Positions 17,313-25,972 of a stretch of 60,134 bases of DNA are shown here, one piece after another (the stretch's first letter is position 1; each line of letters starts with the position of its first letter). The stretch is from Chlamydiales bacterium. Lineage in GTDB: Bacteria; Chlamydiota; Chlamydiia; Chlamydiales; JAAKFR01. The notes below the pieces were generated by a model. It had not been told where the DNA came from, ran no database searches, and saw only the letters and a list, made by a program, of their open reading frames with translations. Made by a program: the position numbers and the translations under genes. The stretch lies in NCBI GenBank assembly GCA_022601635.1, contig JAJACG010000033.1:1-60134 (forward strand). Direction: 5' to 3'.

Positions 17313-20300
17313 CACAATATGACGATTTTTCACCAGAAGAGCTGAAAGAGGCGATTGCCCACGAAAAACAGCGCTTTGAGGAGATGTACATCTGGCTCAA
17401 ACAGAGCATGCCATCTATCTTCTTCAAGGAGGTTCCTGAGGAGTGGATCTTGCTCATTGTGCACAGCTTGATGAGTTTCCGCGTCCAAGACTATTTTGCT
17501 GAAATTCATCTAAAAAATGCAGCGATTTCCCTTTGCGTCGACAGCCCAGAGGCGGATGTCAAGATTTTGAAGAGCTACCCCTTCCATGGAATTCGCAACT
17601 ACACCACCTACATTTCGAGACATCGCATCCCCTTTCCAGAAATGGAGGGAAAACTTCGCATTGCAACCGTCTACTTCACAGAAGCTGTCAAAATCGAGCA
17701 TCAACCGCTTGATGAGGTACACAGAGATGAACTCGCCTCCTACCTGCGCGCCAAAAATTCCGACTACAGCGTCGAGAAGAGCCATGAGCTGATCGAAGAG
17801 ATGGACGCCTTCTTCTTGCGCAAGATGCCAATTGAGAGGCAGGTGATTGCTGTTGAGATGTATGACAGAGCCAAAACGCGCGATCCCTGCCAGTATGAGG
17901 TGATCTACGAAGAGGATTGGAAGGAGCGCGAAACGCCATCGATGCAGATCGTCTTGGCGTGGAAGAATGTGCCGAAGCACAACTTCCTCTATAGATTAGC
18001 GCGCATCGTCCATCAGCATGGACTTGTGATGCGTCGCGTCAATGCAACATACACCAATCCCTATCAGGTGGACTCTATCCTCTTGCTCTCTTTCGGCCTG
18101 CACGGCTCAAATGGTGAAGCGGCCTGGGAGTGCGCTGACATGGTCGATTTCTTGCAAGAGATGGTGATGCTCAAATACTTCGGATCTGTGGATGCAGTTG
18201 CCGAGACTTTTGTAAAGCCGGGGATTATTCGTGGTAATTTGGGTAATTTCTTACGCACTACGATGAATTTTGTTCATCAGGTTTTGGTTCATGTCGATCC
18301 AAACCTTTATGCTCCCGACAATATTGAGGAGGCGATCTGTCGTCATCCAGAGCTTTCAGTCAAACTGTGTGAGGCGTTTGAGCAGAAGTTTCATCCTAAG
18401 CAGTGTGATTTTGCCAAATATGAGGAGTTGAAGGAGGAGTTTCTTGCTCTTGTTGAGAAATTGGATACGGGGCATGAGTACCATGACAACAGGCGCAAGA
18501 ATATCTTTCATCAGTGCATGAACTTTGTCGACTTTACGCTCAAATGCAACTTCTATCGCAATAATAAGACGGCGCTTGCTTTTAGAATGGATCCTGCCTA
18601 CTTGGATCATGCGCCATTTGAGCGAGAAAAGCTCTTCCCTGAGCTGCCATATGGTATCTTCTTTGTGAAAGGAATGCATTTTTTTGGTTTTCACGTTCGT
18701 TTCCGTGATCTTGCGCGCGGCGGATTGCGTACCGTTTTTCCGCAGAAAAAAGAGCGCATGTTAGCGGAGAGAAACTCTGTTTTTACAGAATGTTATAACC
18801 TTGCCTATACGCAACAGAAGAAGAACAAAGATATTCCAGAAGGTGGCTCGAAGGCGATTATCTTCTTGAAGCCATATGAGCGCTTGGCCTCTGAGAAGAA
18901 GATTTTGGATCATGAGCTAAAAATTGCGGGTCTGGAAACAGAGGAGAGAGAGAAGAGGCTGGAGAGCTTTGTTGAGGAACAGAAGCTAGAATACCTTTAC
19001 CAGACGCAGCGCTCCTTTATCACCAACTTTTTGGCGATCATCAACTGCGATGATGAGGGCAAGCTTTTGTGCAAAGATGTAGTTGATTACTGGAAGCGCC
19101 CAGAATACATCTACCTTGGTCCTGATGAGAATATGCACAACAGCATGATTGAGTGGATTGCGCAGATGAGTCGCAAGGTGCGCTACAGACCAGGCGGCGC
19201 TTTCATTAGTGGGAAGCCGAGTGTGGGTATCAACCACAAAGAGTATGGCGTTACTTCGCTTGGTGTGAATGTCTATATGGATCAGGTATTGCGCCACTTT
19301 GAGATCGACCCAGAAACTGAGACTTTTACAGTGAAGATGACTGGGGGGCCTGATGGTGATGTTGCTGGAAACCAGATTCTCAATTTGAAGCGCTACTACC
19401 CAAATACGGCCAAGATTGTAGCGCTGACAGATGTTTCAGGGACGATCAATGATCCTAAAGGTCTTGATCTTGATGCGCTTTCGCAGCTTTTCTATGATGG
19501 CTTGTCGATTCGTCACTATCCGCCTGAAAAGCTTGCGATTGGTGGTTTTCTGCTCGATCGTGAGACGAAGAGAGAGCCAACGCCCTACAACACTGAGACT
19601 CTTTGTTGGCGCAATAAAGAGGGTAAAGTAGTCGAAGATTGGGTTTCGGGAAATGAGATGAATGCGCTTTTTCGCAACAATGTGCACCAGACTAAGGCAG
19701 ATATCTTCATTCCCTGTGGCGGTAGACCAAGAACATTGAGCGATGTGAACTACAAAGACTTTTTGGACAACTCTGGAGAGCCAACAGCTAAAGCGATTGT
19801 TGAGGGTGCCAATCTCTATCTCTCTCCTTGGGCGCGCCACTACCTTGAGGAGGCGGGCGTCTTGATCATCAAGGATAGCTCGGCCAATAAGGGTGGGGTG
19901 ATCTGCAGCTCTTTTGAGATTTTGTGCGGCCTCTCGCTGCCAGATGAGCTCTTTTTGAAAAATAAGGATGAGTTGGTGGAGCAGATTTTGGAGAGATTGC
20001 GACTAGCTGCCCTCAACGAGGCTCAACTTCTTCTACAAAGCTCGCAAGATAGCAGTAAGAAGATGACAGAGCTTTCTGATGATGTCTCAAAGCGGATCAA
20101 CATGTTCACCGACCAGATGCTTGCCTATTTAGATGGTGTGGAGCTATCGACCAAGCCATCGGATCCATTGATGCAGTGTTTCTTGACCTACTGCCCAGCC
20201 TTTTTGCGAGATGGATATGCAGATGAGCTGATCAAATTGATTCCTGCCAATCATAAGAAGGCGATTATTGCGGCGCACATCGCATCGAAACTTGTCTACA

Positions 20301-20383
20301 CACGTGGTCTCAAATGGTTTCCAACACTTGTGGACATCTTACCGATTGTTCTAGAAGATAGCTCACTCTTTAAGCCTGAATAG
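17309..20383 (+). CDS. Large NAD-dependent glutamate dehydrogenase
   Basis: This 1024-residue enzyme oxidises glutamate to 2-oxoglutarate with NAD. It belongs to the roughly 115-kDa class (fungal GDH2-like), not the 450-residue hexameric GDH. The N-terminal 400 residues are a regulatory region; the catalytic region includes GGLRTVFPQKKERM, the substrate-lysine segment PEGGSKAIIFLKP, KMTGGPDGDVAGNQILNL at the dinucleotide fold, and DSSANKGGVICSSFEI. Its ATG overlaps the ATPase stop (ATGA). The 3' end overlaps the convergent abiEii gene by 14 bases. Together with alanine dehydrogenase it gives entry points from amino acids to the TCA cycle and NADH. Confidence 0.93.
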   Translation: MTQYDDFSPEELKEAIAHEKQRFEEMYIWLKQSMPSIFFKEVPEEWILLIVHSLMSFRVQDYFAEIHLKNAAISLCVDSPEADVKILKSYPFHGIRNYTTYISRHRIPFPEMEGKLRIATVYFTEAVKIEHQPLDEVHRDELASYLRAKNSDYSVEKSHELIEEMDAFFLRKMPIERQVIAVEMYDRAKTRDPCQYEVIYEEDWKERETPSMQIVLAWKNVPKHNFLYRLARIVHQHGLVMRRVNATYTNPYQVDSILLLSFGLHGSNGEAAWECADMVDFLQEMVMLKYFGSVDAVAETFVKPGIIRGNLGNFLRTTMNFVHQVLVHVDPNLYAPDNIEEAICRHPELSVKLCEAFEQKFHPKQCDFAKYEELKEEFLALVEKLDTGHEYHDNRRKNIFHQCMNFVDFTLKCNFYRNNKTALAFRMDPAYLDHAPFEREKLFPELPYGIFFVKGMHFFGFHVRFRDLARGGLRTVFPQKKERMLAERNSVFTECYNLAYTQQKKNKDIPEGGSKAIIFLKPYERLASEKKILDHELKIAGLETEEREKRLESFVEEQKLEYLYQTQRSFITNFLAIINCDDEGKLLCKDVVDYWKRPEYIYLGPDENMHNSMIEWIAQMSRKVRYRPGGAFISGKPSVGINHKEYGVTSLGVNVYMDQVLRHFEIDPETETFTVKMTGGPDGDVAGNQILNLKRYYPNTAKIVALTDVSGTINDPKGLDLDALSQLFYDGLSIRHYPPEKLAIGGFLLDRETKREPTPYNTETLCWRNKEGKVVEDWVSGNEMNALFRNNVHQTKADIFIPCGGRPRTLSDVNYKDFLDNSGEPTAKAIVEGANLYLSPWARHYLEEAGVLIIKDSSANKGGVICSSFEILCGLSLPDELFLKNKDELVEQILERLRLAALNEAQLLLQSSQDSSKKMTELSDDVSKRINMFTDQMLAYLDGVELSTKPSDPLMQCFLTYCPAFLRDGYADELIKLIPANHKKAIIAAHIASKLVYTRGLKWFPTLVDILPIVLEDSSLFKPE

Positions 20384-21233
20384 AGAGGCGATCCACCGCT
20401 GAATGAAATAGATCTTTGGACCAGCCATCCAAGTAAGTGGGATCCTTCACAAAGGGCGCCACATCTCTCTTTGCCAGCTGAAGATCCAGCTTCTCAACCT
20501 TTTCATGTATCATCTCTTTAACTTTCTGCAGTGTAATCGGACCACAGTTAGCATCTGTCTGCTGGATCCGCGCTTTGAGATGCTCTAGATTGAGAGCTGC
20601 TTTATTGCCGATAAACCAGAGAAAGTCATACCAGTCCCGCCCTTTGATTCGCTTTTGCCACTGCCGAAAGAGAAGCGCATGGATCTTTCCTGCAAAGAGA
20701 TCTGGTAGACAGTAAGTACGCACTGAAAATGGAAGCGGAAGAAAAATCGGTACCGCCTCTGTTTGAAAACTGGGGGGTGGGTCAGTATCCACTTCGAGTT
20801 TAATTTTCACCCTCTCATCTGGGTTGAAAAACTTGATGTGATGCTGAGGCATCCCTACCTTTAGGAGGTGAATCACAGTGTTGCCCTTCAAAAAAGCTGA
20901 CTGAATTGCTGTTTCAGAATTCTTCTTTTTGATGCTCACTTCTATTTCAAGCCCTAAGGCCTCAAGCTCTTGAACAATTCCCTTCTCATAGCTTTGTAAG
21001 CTAAATTGTTCATCGACTTTAAGCAATGAGAAGTCCAAATCTTCACTAAAACGGGGTAGTCCATGTAAAATCCTAAGTGCAGTCCCCCCATAAAAGGCTG
21101 CATGTTCAAAAAACTTTCGCCTCCACAAACCAAACAAAGCCAATTCCTGGATAATCTCCTTCAACGCATTATGATAATCGGCACTCGTTTCACACTGATA
21201 TCTCAATAACATCTGGGAAATAGCATCATGCAT
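20370..21233 (-). CDS. AbiEii-type nucleotidyltransferase toxin
   Basis: The protein fits the AbiEii/AbiGii family, the toxin half of type IV AbiE systems and a DNA polymerase beta-like nucleotidyltransferase. The family motif is seen as FYGGTALRILHGLPRFSEDLDFSL (first 20 residues diagnostic; GG plus DLDF is the nucleotide and metal site, about residues 48-71). KIHALLFRQWQKRIKGRDWYD about residue 185 is the other conserved block, with catalytic lysine and RDWYD. The length of 287 residues is typical. Its start overlaps the abiEi stop by eight bases, the usual antitoxin-then-toxin order. It ends 14 bases inside the GDH gene. It lies where Chlamydia has no such gene, so it is probably acquired. 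Known members modify tRNA ends; the target here is unknown. Confidence 0.88.
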   Translation of the reverse strand: MHDAISQMLLRYQCETSADYHNALKEIIQELALFGLWRRKFFEHAAFYGGTALRILHGLPRFSEDLDFSLLKVDEQFSLQSYEKGIVQELEALGLEIEVSIKKKNSETAIQSAFLKGNTVIHLLKVGMPQHHIKFFNPDERVKIKLEVDTDPPPSFQTEAVPIFLPLPFSVRTYCLPDLFAGKIHALLFRQWQKRIKGRDWYDFLWFIGNKAALNLEHLKARIQQTDANCGPITLQKVKEMIHEKVEKLDLQLAKRDVAPFVKDPTYLDGWSKDLFHSAVDRLSIQA

Positions 21234-21870
21234 GGGATTGAACTCTCTTGATAAATTTCACTGCTCTATGGATTCGCTCACTCGAGTAGTGCTCCGCAAT
21301 TTCACTCAACTCCGAAATATCTAGCTGATTCAAACTTGACTCATCCACTCTAAGATCCTCAAAGAAGTATTGTTCCATCGAAATAGACCGATCCACACCC
21401 GAAGAGATATAGAGCTGATCGATAATTGCTTTTTCAGCTGTTGCCATCAACACTCGATGATGAGGATCAAGCTCCTTTTGTGTCACAGATAGATGGTACT
21501 TGCTCTTGACAATATGACGGTATGAAAATGATCCGATAGCTGTTTTGAAGCTCTGCGTTCGCCCCGTTGTTGCAGAGGTGATAATCTCAACCCTCTCCAG
21601 TATCATGCCATAAAATGAGAGGGCATACTCAAACGAGATATATGAAGGACCATAAATTAAGTTAGCTAGCACCTCCTTACAAACCAGACCTTTGCGAAAA
21701 TCTGACCCAAAGACATACAAGCCTTTTTTTACTCGAATAATCTGCTGATCCTTGATCATGCGCGAAATCTTATTCCTAGGATTGGAATATTCCGCCAAAT
21801 GACTCATAAGAAACTGATAGTCAAATTCCTCTACTGGAATACTTGCTCGAAGACCACGAAAACCCATCAA
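21226..21870 (-). CDS. AbiEi-type antitoxin / transcriptional repressor
   Basis: AbiEi antitoxins have an N-terminal winged helix that represses the operon and a C-terminal domain that blocks toxicity. Here residues 20-60 (NPRNKISRMIKDQQIIRVKK) form the helix-turn-helix and wing with the characteristic LIxRVKKGLYVF pattern; YISFEYALSFYGMI and ATAEKAIIDQLYI are conserved blocks of the C-terminal domain. Length 214 residues is typical. It is first in a two-gene operon with abiEii, and its promoter contains an inverted repeat that is the obvious self-binding site. Confidence 0.87.
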   Translation of the reverse strand: MMGFRGLRASIPVEEFDYQFLMSHLAEYSNPRNKISRMIKDQQIIRVKKGLYVFGSDFRKGLVCKEVLANLIYGPSYISFEYALSFYGMILERVEIITSATTGRTQSFKTAIGSFSYRHIVKSKYHLSVTQKELDPHHRVLMATAEKAIIDQLYISSGVDRSISMEQYFFEDLRVDESSLNQLDISELSEIAEHYSSERIHRAVKFIKRVQSHA

Positions 21871-21879
21871 AACCTGCTA

Positions 21880-21904
21880 GTATGTACTCTTCTATGGTAC
21901 ATAC
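21880..21904. promoter_or_regulatory. Inverted-repeat operator of the abiE operon
   Basis: Two perfect eight-base arms, GTATGTAC at 21880-21887 and GTACATAC at 21897-21904, are separated by nine bases. The pair lies 10 bases before the abiEi start and overlaps the predicted -10 box, so binding would block RNA polymerase. AbiEi proteins are known to repress their own promoter through inverted repeats; that AbiEi binds here is inference. Confidence 0.7.
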
Positions 21905-21922
21905 CTGCATGTTTTGTGTCAA
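21894..21922 (-). promoter_or_regulatory. Sigma-70-type promoter of the abiE operon
   Basis: On the minus strand a consensus -35 TTGACA (21917-21922) and a -10 TACCAT (21894-21899, four of six matches) are separated by the ideal 17 bases. The -35 box begins immediately after the stop codon of the upstream 142-residue gene, so the operon carries its own promoter on a compact element. Confidence 0.7.
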
Positions 21923-22351
21923 CTAGGCTGGTGTGATTGTGCCGAAGATGAAGGTGCGCAGACCGTCGCCCGCTGAGAACTCAGCGCGCATCTTATAGCC
22001 ATCGCCCTGCCTCTCATAAATCTCAAAGCCCTCAAAGCCCTGCTCATTCTCCCGAAATTCCCACGCAACAGCATCGGAGCTAATCACTCCCTTGCCCCTC
22101 ACACGCCCCACCAAGTGATTCTCCAACTCAATCACAAATGAGTCACTCTTCACCTCCGAGACGCAAAAATTGTTGCGCATCGTCTCCTGAAAATCATCCA
22201 CTTCTACCGTCTGAGAAAAGAGATGCCCCTGCTCATTTTCAGGATGCACACGCCAACTCATCACAAAAGGCATCTTATCTTCAGCCATACTAAAGGAGAT
22301 CATCCCCTCTCCTTTCCAATTCCCCGGATCAAAAATAAATGTGTGATTCAA
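21923..22351 (-). CDS. Hypothetical protein after rodA, 142 residues
   Basis: The start is taken as the TTG that overlaps the rodA stop (TTGA) with AGAAGG eight to nine bases upstream; the same frame is open farther inside rodA but without a better site. The product begins MNHTFIFDPGNWKGEG and is a small acidic protein of mostly beta character (DSFVIELENHLVGRVRGKG; FEGFEIYERQGDGYKMRAEF), without signal peptide or membrane helix. I do not recognise a family; the repeated strand pattern suggests a lipocalin- or barrel-like fold, which is only a guess. The coupling to rodA suggests co-expression. An alternative start is the internal ATG at MISFSMAED. Confidence 0.7.
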   Translation of the reverse strand: MNHTFIFDPGNWKGEGMISFSMAEDKMPFVMSWRVHPENEQGHLFSQTVEVDDFQETMRNNFCVSEVKSDSFVIELENHLVGRVRGKGVISSDAVAWEFRENEQGFEGFEIYERQGDGYKMRAEFSAGDGLRTFIFGTITPA

Positions 22352-23472
22352 AACATAAACCTTCTGATATAGACACTTTGCAATATTCCCAGAGCCGCCA
22401 TCGTCACAAAAATCGACGACCCACCATAGGAGACCAGAACCAACGGTACACCGGTGATTGGCAAAAGACCACACATCATCCCAATGTTGATCAAGACGTG
22501 CATAGCCAAATAGACCGTAATCCCCGCCGATAGCATGCGACCAAAATGATCCTTAGCCACTGCTGTCACCTGAAAACCAAAATAGATCAATGTGTAGAAG
22601 AGTACAAGTAGTAGTAATAGCCCCAATAATCCAAACTCCTCACCGAAAGCGGGAAAAACCGAATCCGTATAGCCAAATGGAAGCCAACCACGACCTGTAA
22701 AGCTGCTTGATCGCCATCCACTACCGGTGAGTCCTCCGACGCCTATGGCGGTCAGCGCTGCCCATTGATGGTGGTTATCGGGGTTGAGTCTTTCATATTG
22801 GTACTCTTTGAGTACTTTGGTTACAACGGGGCGCATCTCATCAAATGAGAAGACACCGACGAAGATGAGTAGGATGAGTCCAAGGGCAAGGCCGCCGCCC
22901 CAAAACATGAGGCGAACCAGTTTTTGATTGGCGCCGCCGAGGTAGAACATGACGCAAGCGATTGGACATAAAACAAGCGCTGTTCCGAGGTCAGGCTCTT
23001 TTAAAATGAGGAGGAAGGGAATGCCGAAGATGATACAGCCAACTAACGATGTGGAGAGTGTGGAGACGGACTGACGGTTGCGTTCCAAGAACCAGCTTAG
23101 CGTGATGACAACAACAAGTTTGGCATATTCAGCTGGTTGGATGCTGGCTCCGATGATGGGGATACGGTACCATCTGTGCACATTTTGAATAGCGGGCACC
23201 ATGAATAGGCCAAGTAGTGCGATGAGCATACCTATGTAGAGTGCTAGTGAGCAGTCGCGCAACTTGGTGTAGTCAAAGGCGGCAAAGAGCAGGAAGACTG
23301 CCCAGCCGAGAATGAAGCGCTGCAGCTGTTTTTGCACCTTGATTGTAAGGAAGGCTTCATTCATAGCAGCTGGATCAGTCGCAGAGATGACCAGCAGGCT
23401 GATCAGCATCAGCGCTAAAATAATTGGTATAAAGCGCCAGTCGAGGCGCGTGAGCAGACGGTGGTTCCACAT
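22348..23472 (-). CDS. rodA: Rod shape-determining SEDS protein RodA
   Basis: RodA is a SEDS-family peptidoglycan glycosyltransferase of the lateral-wall or septal machinery. Ten hydrophobic segments are visible, with the conserved RIPIIGASIQPAEYAKL (lipid II region, family pattern QPSEfaKl), KEPDLGTALVL with the catalytic-type aspartate, and the C-terminal GVPLVLVSYGGSSIFVTMAA. The start MWNHRLLTRLDW at 23472 is chosen; an ATG at 23508 would overlap the divergent birA start. The length is then 374 residues, normal for RodA. In chlamydiae, SEDS proteins with MreB act in division rather than rod elongation. The next gene starts on its stop codon. Confidence 0.94.
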   Translation of the reverse strand: MWNHRLLTRLDWRFIPIILALMLISLLVISATDPAAMNEAFLTIKVQKQLQRFILGWAVFLLFAAFDYTKLRDCSLALYIGMLIALLGLFMVPAIQNVHRWYRIPIIGASIQPAEYAKLVVVITLSWFLERNRQSVSTLSTSLVGCIIFGIPFLLILKEPDLGTALVLCPIACVMFYLGGANQKLVRLMFWGGGLALGLILLIFVGVFSFDEMRPVVTKVLKEYQYERLNPDNHHQWAALTAIGVGGLTGSGWRSSSFTGRGWLPFGYTDSVFPAFGEEFGLLGLLLLLVLFYTLIYFGFQVTAVAKDHFGRMLSAGITVYLAMHVLINIGMMCGLLPITGVPLVLVSYGGSSIFVTMAALGILQSVYIRRFMF

Positions 23473-23506
23473 GACAATAATCTTCTTATCACCTATAATG
23501 TTCCCC

Positions 23507-24100
23507 ATGGAATTAATTCACCATCGCTTTGATTCCATTTCCTCAACAAATGATTGGGCAAAGGAGCAAGTTGCCACCTTTGACCGCAGTCGAGTGACCA
23601 TTATTTCTGCCGATTTTCAGACACAAGGTCGGGGACAATATGGTCGTCAGTGGCTCTCTCCACCGAAAAAGAACCTCTATGCCACTTTCTGTTTTTTTCT
23701 TGAGAATGGACAAAAAGAGGCACTCTCTTTGACACATGTGATGGCAATTGCGATTGCGCAGCTCTTGGAAGAGGAGGATATTCCTGCTCAGATCAAGTGG
23801 CCTAATGATGTATTAGTGCATGGCAAAAAGATTGCGGGGATTTTGTGTGAGACGGTGGAGTGTGAGGATCAAACAGCGATCATTGTTGGTCTTGGGATGA
23901 ATATCAACATGACACATGAGGAGTTTGCTACAGTTGGTCGTCCTGCCACCTCATTTTTCATAGAAAAAGAGAGGCTTTATGACCGTGCAGATTTGACGGC
24001 GCGGCTAGAAGAGCTCTTTGTGAAGGCGCTAGATCAATTTCTGGAGCGCGGTTTCACCCCCTTCCTTCCCATCTTCCGTCGCCTTGTTTTTAGAAGCTAA
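23507..24100 (+). CDS. birA: Biotin-protein ligase BirA (monofunctional)
   Basis: BirA attaches biotin to acetyl-CoA carboxylase. Residues near the N-terminus DSISSTNDWAKE, the biotinyl-AMP loop GRGQYGRQWLSP, the catalytic lysine in IKWPNDVLVHGKKIAGIL, and VGLGMNIN are all present. At about 198 residues it has only the catalytic domain and lacks the DNA-binding domain of E. coli BirA, so it should not regulate biotin genes; it is also short at the C-terminus, where the small SH3-like domain is absent. The start may be 23498 or 23507. The last 11 bases overlap the convergent nifU-like gene. Confidence 0.93.
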   Translation: MELIHHRFDSISSTNDWAKEQVATFDRSRVTIISADFQTQGRGQYGRQWLSPPKKNLYATFCFFLENGQKEALSLTHVMAIAIAQLLEEEDIPAQIKWPNDVLVHGKKIAGILCETVECEDQTAIIVGLGMNINMTHEEFATVGRPATSFFIEKERLYDRADLTARLEELFVKALDQFLERGFTPFLPIFRRLVFRS

Positions 24101-24842
24101 GAGCTTCTAAATCGGGGACTACTTTCAAATCTGGATGCACCTTTGCGCTGATGATCTCCTGAATTGTTGAGAGCGTTGCTCCGACTGCTGAAAAGCAGGA
24201 TGTGCAGTTGCCGGAGTAGGCAATTTTGAGCTCCAGATCTTCTAGCTTTTGAATTTCAATTCCACCAGCATCCAATTCGATGTAGGGACGGATCTCCTTT
24301 TCGATCACCTCGTTGATGAGAGCGAGCTTCTTTTTGTGAGTCAGCTCTAAAAATCCAGGATAGCCATTACCCTCAATTGCTTTGGGAACAGGCGAAACGT
24401 AAGCCTCTGGAAGTGGTAGGTCGAGACACTTTTCTACAGCGTCATCGAGTGCATCGATGACCAAGTTGAGATGAGAGCGCGTCTCTTCAGGAAAGGCCTC
24501 CACTTCTGGATGATCGCGCAGCTGCTTGTCGATCAATTCCGCAGAAAGACGCTTGGCCTGATCCCAATTTTTGCCAACAACAAGCAAACACGCCTCTTCA
24601 CACGCTGCAATTAGAGCTGAATCGCCAAACATCTGAAATTTTGCATCGACGATGATGCCATCTGATTCATCGACAAGCCAGAAGAAGGCAACAGCATTGC
24701 CATCCACAACAAAACCCTCTCTGCCTTCGACGTAGCGCATCTTGCGCTTTTTGGCATCCTCCTTTGAAAAGGTGCCAAAGTTGCGTGGGTTCAAAATCTT
24801 GACCGCCATCTTGCGGCTATAACGACTCCAGACCGGTTTCAT
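24090..24842 (-). CDS. nifU: NifU-like protein with degenerate scaffold domain and Nfu domain
   Basis: The N-terminal half aligns with the IscU/NifU scaffold fold (DGNAVAFFWLVDESDGIIVD then AKFQMFGDSALIAACEEA), but all three cluster-binding cysteines are replaced: the CGD position reads DGN, the FGCGSA position reads FGDSAL, and the third reads HLNL. The C-terminal Nfu domain (about residues 170-240) keeps the CxxC motif in YSGNCTSCFSAVGATLS, so it could still carry a cluster as a dimer. The ATG overlaps the nifS-like stop by four bases. Orthologous genes are annotated nifU in Chlamydia (CT720 from memory). A function in Fe-S delivery is plausible, de novo assembly on the N-domain is not. Confidence 0.85.
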   Translation of the reverse strand: MKPVWSRYSRKMAVKILNPRNFGTFSKEDAKKRKMRYVEGREGFVVDGNAVAFFWLVDESDGIIVDAKFQMFGDSALIAACEEACLLVVGKNWDQAKRLSAELIDKQLRDHPEVEAFPEETRSHLNLVIDALDDAVEKCLDLPLPEAYVSPVPKAIEGNGYPGFLELTHKKKLALINEVIEKEIRPYIELDAGGIEIQKLEDLELKIAYSGNCTSCFSAVGATLSTIQEIISAKVHPDLKVVPDLEALSF

Positions 24843-25972
24843 ATTGCCTCACTATAGCGTTTCAATTTTGCCACATTTTCGAAGATCAGCTTGGCTGCTT
24901 TCAATAGCTCCTCTTGCCCCATTTTGCTCGAAAAAGAGAAGCTCAGTCCGCAATGCGAATCATCTAGCTTCAACGCTTTGAGCAGATAGTGCAGCTGTTG
25001 GAAGTTGCCACCTCCAACCGAAGCGAAGAGATTTTCCTGCGCTAAGCTGTAGGCCAAGGCGTCAGTCTTAACTCCAGGGAACAGCATTGTCGTCACATGG
25101 GGAAGGCGCACCTGATCTTTTAGGACAATCTTGGTATCGGGAAGAAGTGAGAGCACGCGCTCCTCAAACTTGGCACGCAAAACAGCTGTTTCCATCGCCT
25201 CATGGTCGCGACTCTCCAACGCTTGACGCGCCGCCTCCCCAAGTCCGACAAAAGCGGGAACATTAAAGCTGCCACCGCGCATGCCTTCTTGTTCATTGCC
25301 ACCCAAAATAAGCGGGCTAAGCTCAACCCCCTCTTTGATGAGTAGGCCACCGGTGCCTTTGGGTCCACCTATCTGTTCTCCATTGAATGTGATAAAGTCG
25401 GCATCAATAGCAATGGGTACCTTGTCGAGCACGTGAGTCACATCGATGTGGAGTAAAATACCGCGCTCTTGACAGAGATCTGCAACACCCTCAAGCTTTT
25501 GAAAAACGCCTGTAATGCCGCAGCCAAGAGAGAGTGAGAGCAGCGCTGTGCGCGGCGTCAAACTCTCAATAAGCGCCTCTTTAGTCAGCTGACCAGACTC
25601 ATTGACTTCAACCATATCGAAGAGGCAGCCCATCTCTTGGAGGCGAGTCATCGACAAAATGGATGGTGCTTCGCTAAAATTGGTAGCCAAAAAGTGATTC
25701 TTGCCTGTCTTGCGTGTCACATCGATGTAGCTGCCAAGCACTACATGATTGACAGCTTCAGCTCCCGACGAGGTGAAGACAAGATGACCTTTGCGTCCAA
25801 GAAGCGCCATGATGTGCGCTTTGGCCTCTTCAAGAGGCTTTTCCATCTCGCTGTATGGGGCGACTGGTGATAGCCAGTTGATGTGAAAGAAGGGCGCCAT
25901 CTTTTCGACAACCCCCTCTTTGGGTGGACGTGTCAATTGATGGTCAAAGTAGAGCAAAGCGCCCTCCCTCAT
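24839..25972 (-). CDS. nifS: NifS/IscS-like fold-type I protein lacking PLP lysine
   Basis: The fold of a cysteine desulfurase is clear: FTSSGAEAVNHVVLGS, HIDVTHVLDKVPI with the PLP-pyridine aspartate D177, GGPKGTGGLLIK and GGNEQEGMRGGSFNVPA. Yet the Schiff-base lysine, normally in SGHKxxGPKG, is glutamine (Q200 in FNGEQIGGPKG), the PLP-stacking histidine is missing (TNFSEAPSIL), and the sulfur-carrying loop cysteine (SGSACxxG) reads ASVGGGNFQ near 317-325. It is therefore unlikely to be an active desulfurase, although annotated nifS in relatives. It overlaps gpmA upstream and the NifU-like gene downstream. It may be a structural partner of the NifU-like protein or a pseudoenzyme with another role. 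Confidence 0.85.
   Translation of the reverse strand: MREGALLYFDHQLTRPPKEGVVEKMAPFFHINWLSPVAPYSEMEKPLEEAKAHIMALLGRKGHLVFTSSGAEAVNHVVLGSYIDVTRKTGKNHFLATNFSEAPSILSMTRLQEMGCLFDMVEVNESGQLTKEALIESLTPRTALLSLSLGCGITGVFQKLEGVADLCQERGILLHIDVTHVLDKVPIAIDADFITFNGEQIGGPKGTGGLLIKEGVELSPLILGGNEQEGMRGGSFNVPAFVGLGEAARQALESRDHEAMETAVLRAKFEERVLSLLPDTKIVLKDQVRLPHVTTMLFPGVKTDALAYSLAQENLFASVGGGNFQQLHYLLKALKLDDSHCGLSFSFSSKMGQEELLKAAKLIFENVAKLKRYSEAI

Noticed and set aside
17510-17980. 156-codon minus-strand frame inside GDH
   Set aside because: It lies entirely antisense within a well-supported gene and has no recognisable features.
24839-25972. NifS as a normal active cysteine desulfurase
   Set aside because: The lysine, histidine and cysteine needed for the reaction are replaced, so the annotation by homology alone would mislead.
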